Source: an uncultured Mucilaginibacter sp. (lineage in GTDB: Bacteria > Bacteroidota > Bacteroidia > Sphingobacteriales > Sphingobacteriaceae). Taken from it: a stretch of 54,107 nt of DNA. The stretch lies in NCBI GenBank assembly GCA_903927645.1, contig CAIYNX010000158.1, positions 1 through 54,107 on the forward strand, given 5' to 3'. The position numbers were made by a program, and so were the translations under genes. Below, in pieces: positions 52,633 to 54,107 of the stretch. Below the pieces are notes generated by a model. That model made no database searches. It saw only the letters and a list, made by a program, of their open reading frames with translations, and was not told the DNA's origin. Position 1 is the first letter of the stretch. Every line of letters begins with the position of its first letter.

Positions 52633-53037
52633 TTATCCGTTAGAATCAACTAATATAATTTTTACTTTAATGGTAGACCCGGGAGCTACTGCGGTAGTAC
52701 CGAGAGCAGATTGCGAATATATAGTTATATTACCTGAAGTATAAGTATAACTATAAGCAATACCTCCATAAACCTCAGGTAATTGTTCGTAAGAAACTCC
52801 GTTATCAAAAGAAATGGCAACTATTACACCTCCGATGCTTGAAAAATCTGAGGTTAATTGACTTATTGATATTGATCCTGTATATGATTTACCATCAGAA
52901 AAAAGAGACCAATCACTTGGGGTTAAATCAGCATATAAAGTTTGATTGGTTGTTGTTGAAGGTGATATGTATTGTTTTGTACATGAAGAGGCGACTATTA
53001 AAACAATACAGCCTAAAAGAGTCAATAATTTTTTCAT
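52633..53037 (-). CDS. Small predicted lipoprotein, function unknown
   Basis: 134 residues from the ATG at 53037, chosen because it gives a clean lipoprotein signal MKKLLTLLGCIVLIVASSC (lipobox ASSC). A longer in-frame start 60 nt upstream would lie upstream of the likely transcription start. The mature part is a beta-rich sandwich with Tyr/Ser/Thr-rich strands (YADLTPSDWSLFSDGKSYTG, YSYTYTSGNITIYSQSA) and an Ile/Val-rich final strand TIKVKIILVDSNG. No family recognised. Confidence 0.78.
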   Translation of the reverse strand: MKKLLTLLGCIVLIVASSCTKQYISPSTTTNQTLYADLTPSDWSLFSDGKSYTGSISISQLTSDFSSIGGVIVAISFDNGVSYEQLPEVYGGIAYSYTYTSGNITIYSQSALGTTAVAPGSTIKVKIILVDSNG

Positions 53038-53069
53038 ATTATGTATTTTGGTTTTTATATTAAACAACG

Positions 53070-53077
53070 CAAATGTA
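53070..53077 (-). promoter_or_regulatory. -7 promoter element of the small lipoprotein
   Basis: On the minus strand this reads TACATTTG, an exact TAnnTTTG match, 32 nt upstream of the ATG at 53037. No -33 match is evident. Confidence 0.5.
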
Positions 53078-53179
53078 AAAAGGTTTAATATAAGCATTGA
53101 ATTTTTTTACTTTTATATTAGAAAAGAACCAGATTTGGACATTTTTAAAAAATATTGGCTAAAATTATTCCTTAAATAT

Positions 53180-53716
53180 TTAGAATTTATTCTTCCACAT
53201 CATACTCTCTACAGGCCGCGTGCTAGGTGAATTATATTTAGCATTAATTTTGGAATTGTACAAAGTTTCAATCTCACCTTCTACCACAAAATAAATAAGC
53301 TGACCAATAGGCATACCTGCATAAATTTTAACAGGCTGTGTGCAGGAAATTTCTAAAGTCCATGTATTACAAAAACCAACATCGCCTTTGCCGGCTGTTG
53401 CATGTATGTCAATTCCCAAACGCCCCGTGCTCGATTTTCCCTCTAAAAACGGGACATGCTTATGCGTTTCGGTATATTCTAATGTTACACCCAAATAAAG
53501 CGTGCTAGGTTGTAAAACAAAACCATCTTTCGGTATTTCAAAGGCATCAACCTCGTTGTGTAGCTTAGCATCTAATACACGGTTACGGTAAGTTGCCAAA
53601 TGTTTCCCAAGATGTACATCATACGAATTTGTTCCTAGGCATTCCTTATTAAATGGCTCTATGATGATGTTGCCAACCTCCATTTCTTCTAATATTCGTA
53701 TATCCGATAGTATCAT
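53180..53716 (-). CDS. dcd: dCTP deaminase
   Basis: Deaminates dCTP to dUTP for dTMP synthesis. Family motifs are SYDVHLGKHL, the nucleotide-binding GKSSTGRLGIDIHATAGKGD, GFCNTWTLEI and the C-terminal PAGMPIGQLIYF-like AGMPIGQLIYF. 178 residues, close to the usual ~190. A hairpin, TGCGCG and CGCGCA with a 12-nt loop (53717-53740), lies immediately upstream of the ATG. The trimeric enzyme may be bifunctional (dCTP deaminase/dUTPase) in some bacteria; not decidable here. Confidence 0.95.
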   Translation of the reverse strand: MILSDIRILEEMEVGNIIIEPFNKECLGTNSYDVHLGKHLATYRNRVLDAKLHNEVDAFEIPKDGFVLQPSTLYLGVTLEYTETHKHVPFLEGKSSTGRLGIDIHATAGKGDVGFCNTWTLEISCTQPVKIYAGMPIGQLIYFVVEGEIETLYNSKINAKYNSPSTRPVESMMWKNKF

Positions 53717-53740
53717 TGCGCGATTTTTTAGGGACGCGCA
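53717..53740 (-). promoter_or_regulatory. GC-rich hairpin immediately before the dcd start codon
   Basis: TGCGCG (53717-53722) and CGCGCA (53735-53740) are exact reverse complements with a 12-nt loop, directly touching the ATG on the minus strand. In this AT-rich genome a 6-bp GC stem next to the start could limit translation initiation. Confidence 0.4.
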
Positions 53741-53896
53741 AAATAGAATTATTTAAATAAAGGCACAATATATTGTTGTTCACAAAAGTTTTACAGGTTT
53801 GTTAATAAGCTATTTTTATAAATTAAATTATTGTCACAATTATACGGCTATTGTTAACTTTACCAAAAAGGCTTATCTTTTTAACTTTATTTAATA

Positions 53897-53904
53897 TATG
53901 TTTG
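53897..53904 (+). promoter_or_regulatory. -7 promoter element of the phosphopantetheinyl transferase
   Basis: TATGTTTG matches TAnnTTTG exactly and ends 22 nt before the ATG at 53927. A weak TTTT sits upstream in place of the -33 element. Confidence 0.5.
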
Positions 53905-53926
53905 TTCTCCCTATAGGGTTTATACT

Positions 53927-54107
53927 ATGGCCATAGCATATAAAAAACAAATTGATAATGATACAGCGTTTGCCATCTGGAAAATAGAAGAAGAGGCAGA
54001 TGATTTATATAATCAACTTCAGTTAAATGAGGAAGAAAAGGCTTATTATGAGCAATTAAGTGCCGGAAAGCGTAGTTTACATTGGCTCGGCACCAGGGTA
54101 TTGCTGC
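53927..54107 (+). CDS. 4'-phosphopantetheinyl transferase family protein, N-terminal part
   Basis: Open to the window edge: 60 codons plus one base, no stop. The peptide starts MAIAYKKQIDNDTAFAIWKI, then an acidic helix (EEEADDLYNQLQLNEEEKAYY) and KRSLHWLGTRVLL. This matches the N-terminus of Bacteroidota Sfp-type phosphopantetheinyl transferases, where a family-typical R-x-x-W-x-x-R-x-L-L segment precedes the catalytic half, which lies beyond the window. It would activate carrier proteins. Preceded by a clear -7 element. Confidence 0.75.
   Translation, partial: MAIAYKKQIDNDTAFAIWKIEEEADDLYNQLQLNEEEKAYYEQLSAGKRSLHWLGTRVLL

Noticed and set aside
1..54107. CRISPR arrays, tRNA/rRNA genes, insertion sequences or prophage
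   Set aside because: No regularly spaced repeats, cloverleaf-like sequences with T-loop motifs, transposase or phage genes were seen on reading both strands; a covariance-model scan could still find a missed small RNA.

Overview
The window looks like chromosomal DNA of a Bacteroidota species, most likely of the Sphingobacteriales type. It is AT-rich, encodes a SusC/SusD pair, many lipoproteins with a Cys directly after a short hydrophobic leader, a LytS/LytTR two-component pair, stand-alone MnmD and M56/BlaI regulators, and it uses promoter-like elements of the TAnnTTTG type rather than Shine-Dalgarno sites. No rRNA, tRNA, CRISPR array, transposase or prophage gene was seen. The genus is inference.

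Layout. 30-7828 (+): LytS-type histidine kinase and LytTR regulator, then a complete RND efflux operon (adaptor lipoprotein, HAE1-type pump, NodT-type outer membrane factor). 8034-9275 (+): secreted alkaline-phosphatase-superfamily phosphodiesterase. 9279-13078 (-): Kelch protein with a Gly/Pro-rich tail and a large GH3 enzyme. 13404-16890 (+): two small membrane proteins, then aspartate kinase and diaminopimelate decarboxylase for lysine/DAP synthesis. 16990-36503 (-): a long carbohydrate locus, in transcription order GH3 (BglX-like), SusC, SusD, a 1195-residue FG-GAP/ASPIC lipoprotein, a vanadium-haloperoxidase/PAP2-fold lipoprotein, two cytochrome-c/FG-GAP lipoproteins and a GH2 glycosidase. 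36695-37456 (+), divergent from it: a NUDIX plus winged-helix regulator with a degenerate catalytic box, the best candidate local regulator. 37477-54107: housekeeping and accessory genes, namely VOC protein, metallophosphoesterase, EamA transporter, DUF1003, flippase-like membrane protein, SDR, a tail-less SSB, a persulfide-dioxygenase/rhodanese fusion overlapping MnmD, a BlaI/M56 pair, RecN, an alpha/beta hydrolase, FabI, a small lipoprotein, dCTP deaminase and the start of a 4'-phosphopantetheinyl transferase.

How the genes may work together. The minus-strand locus at 17-36.5 kb has the plan of a polysaccharide-utilization locus: SusCD import plus periplasmic or surface GH3 and GH2 enzymes. 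Between SusD and GH2 sit four predicted lipoproteins that are not glycosidases: three FG-GAP beta-propellers, two of them with a CxxCH haem site, and a haloperoxidase-fold enzyme with its oxyanion-binding residues conserved. This cassette is the most interesting system in the window and suggests an envelope redox or oxyanion function tied to glycan uptake; that function is inference. A second possible module is 44202-46246, where a sulfane-sulfur enzyme overlaps a tRNA mnm5s2U methyltransferase. A third is 46371-48940, where BlaI has clear palindromic operators upstream and its M56 partner carries a repeat-rich coiled-coil domain instead of a penicillin sensor.
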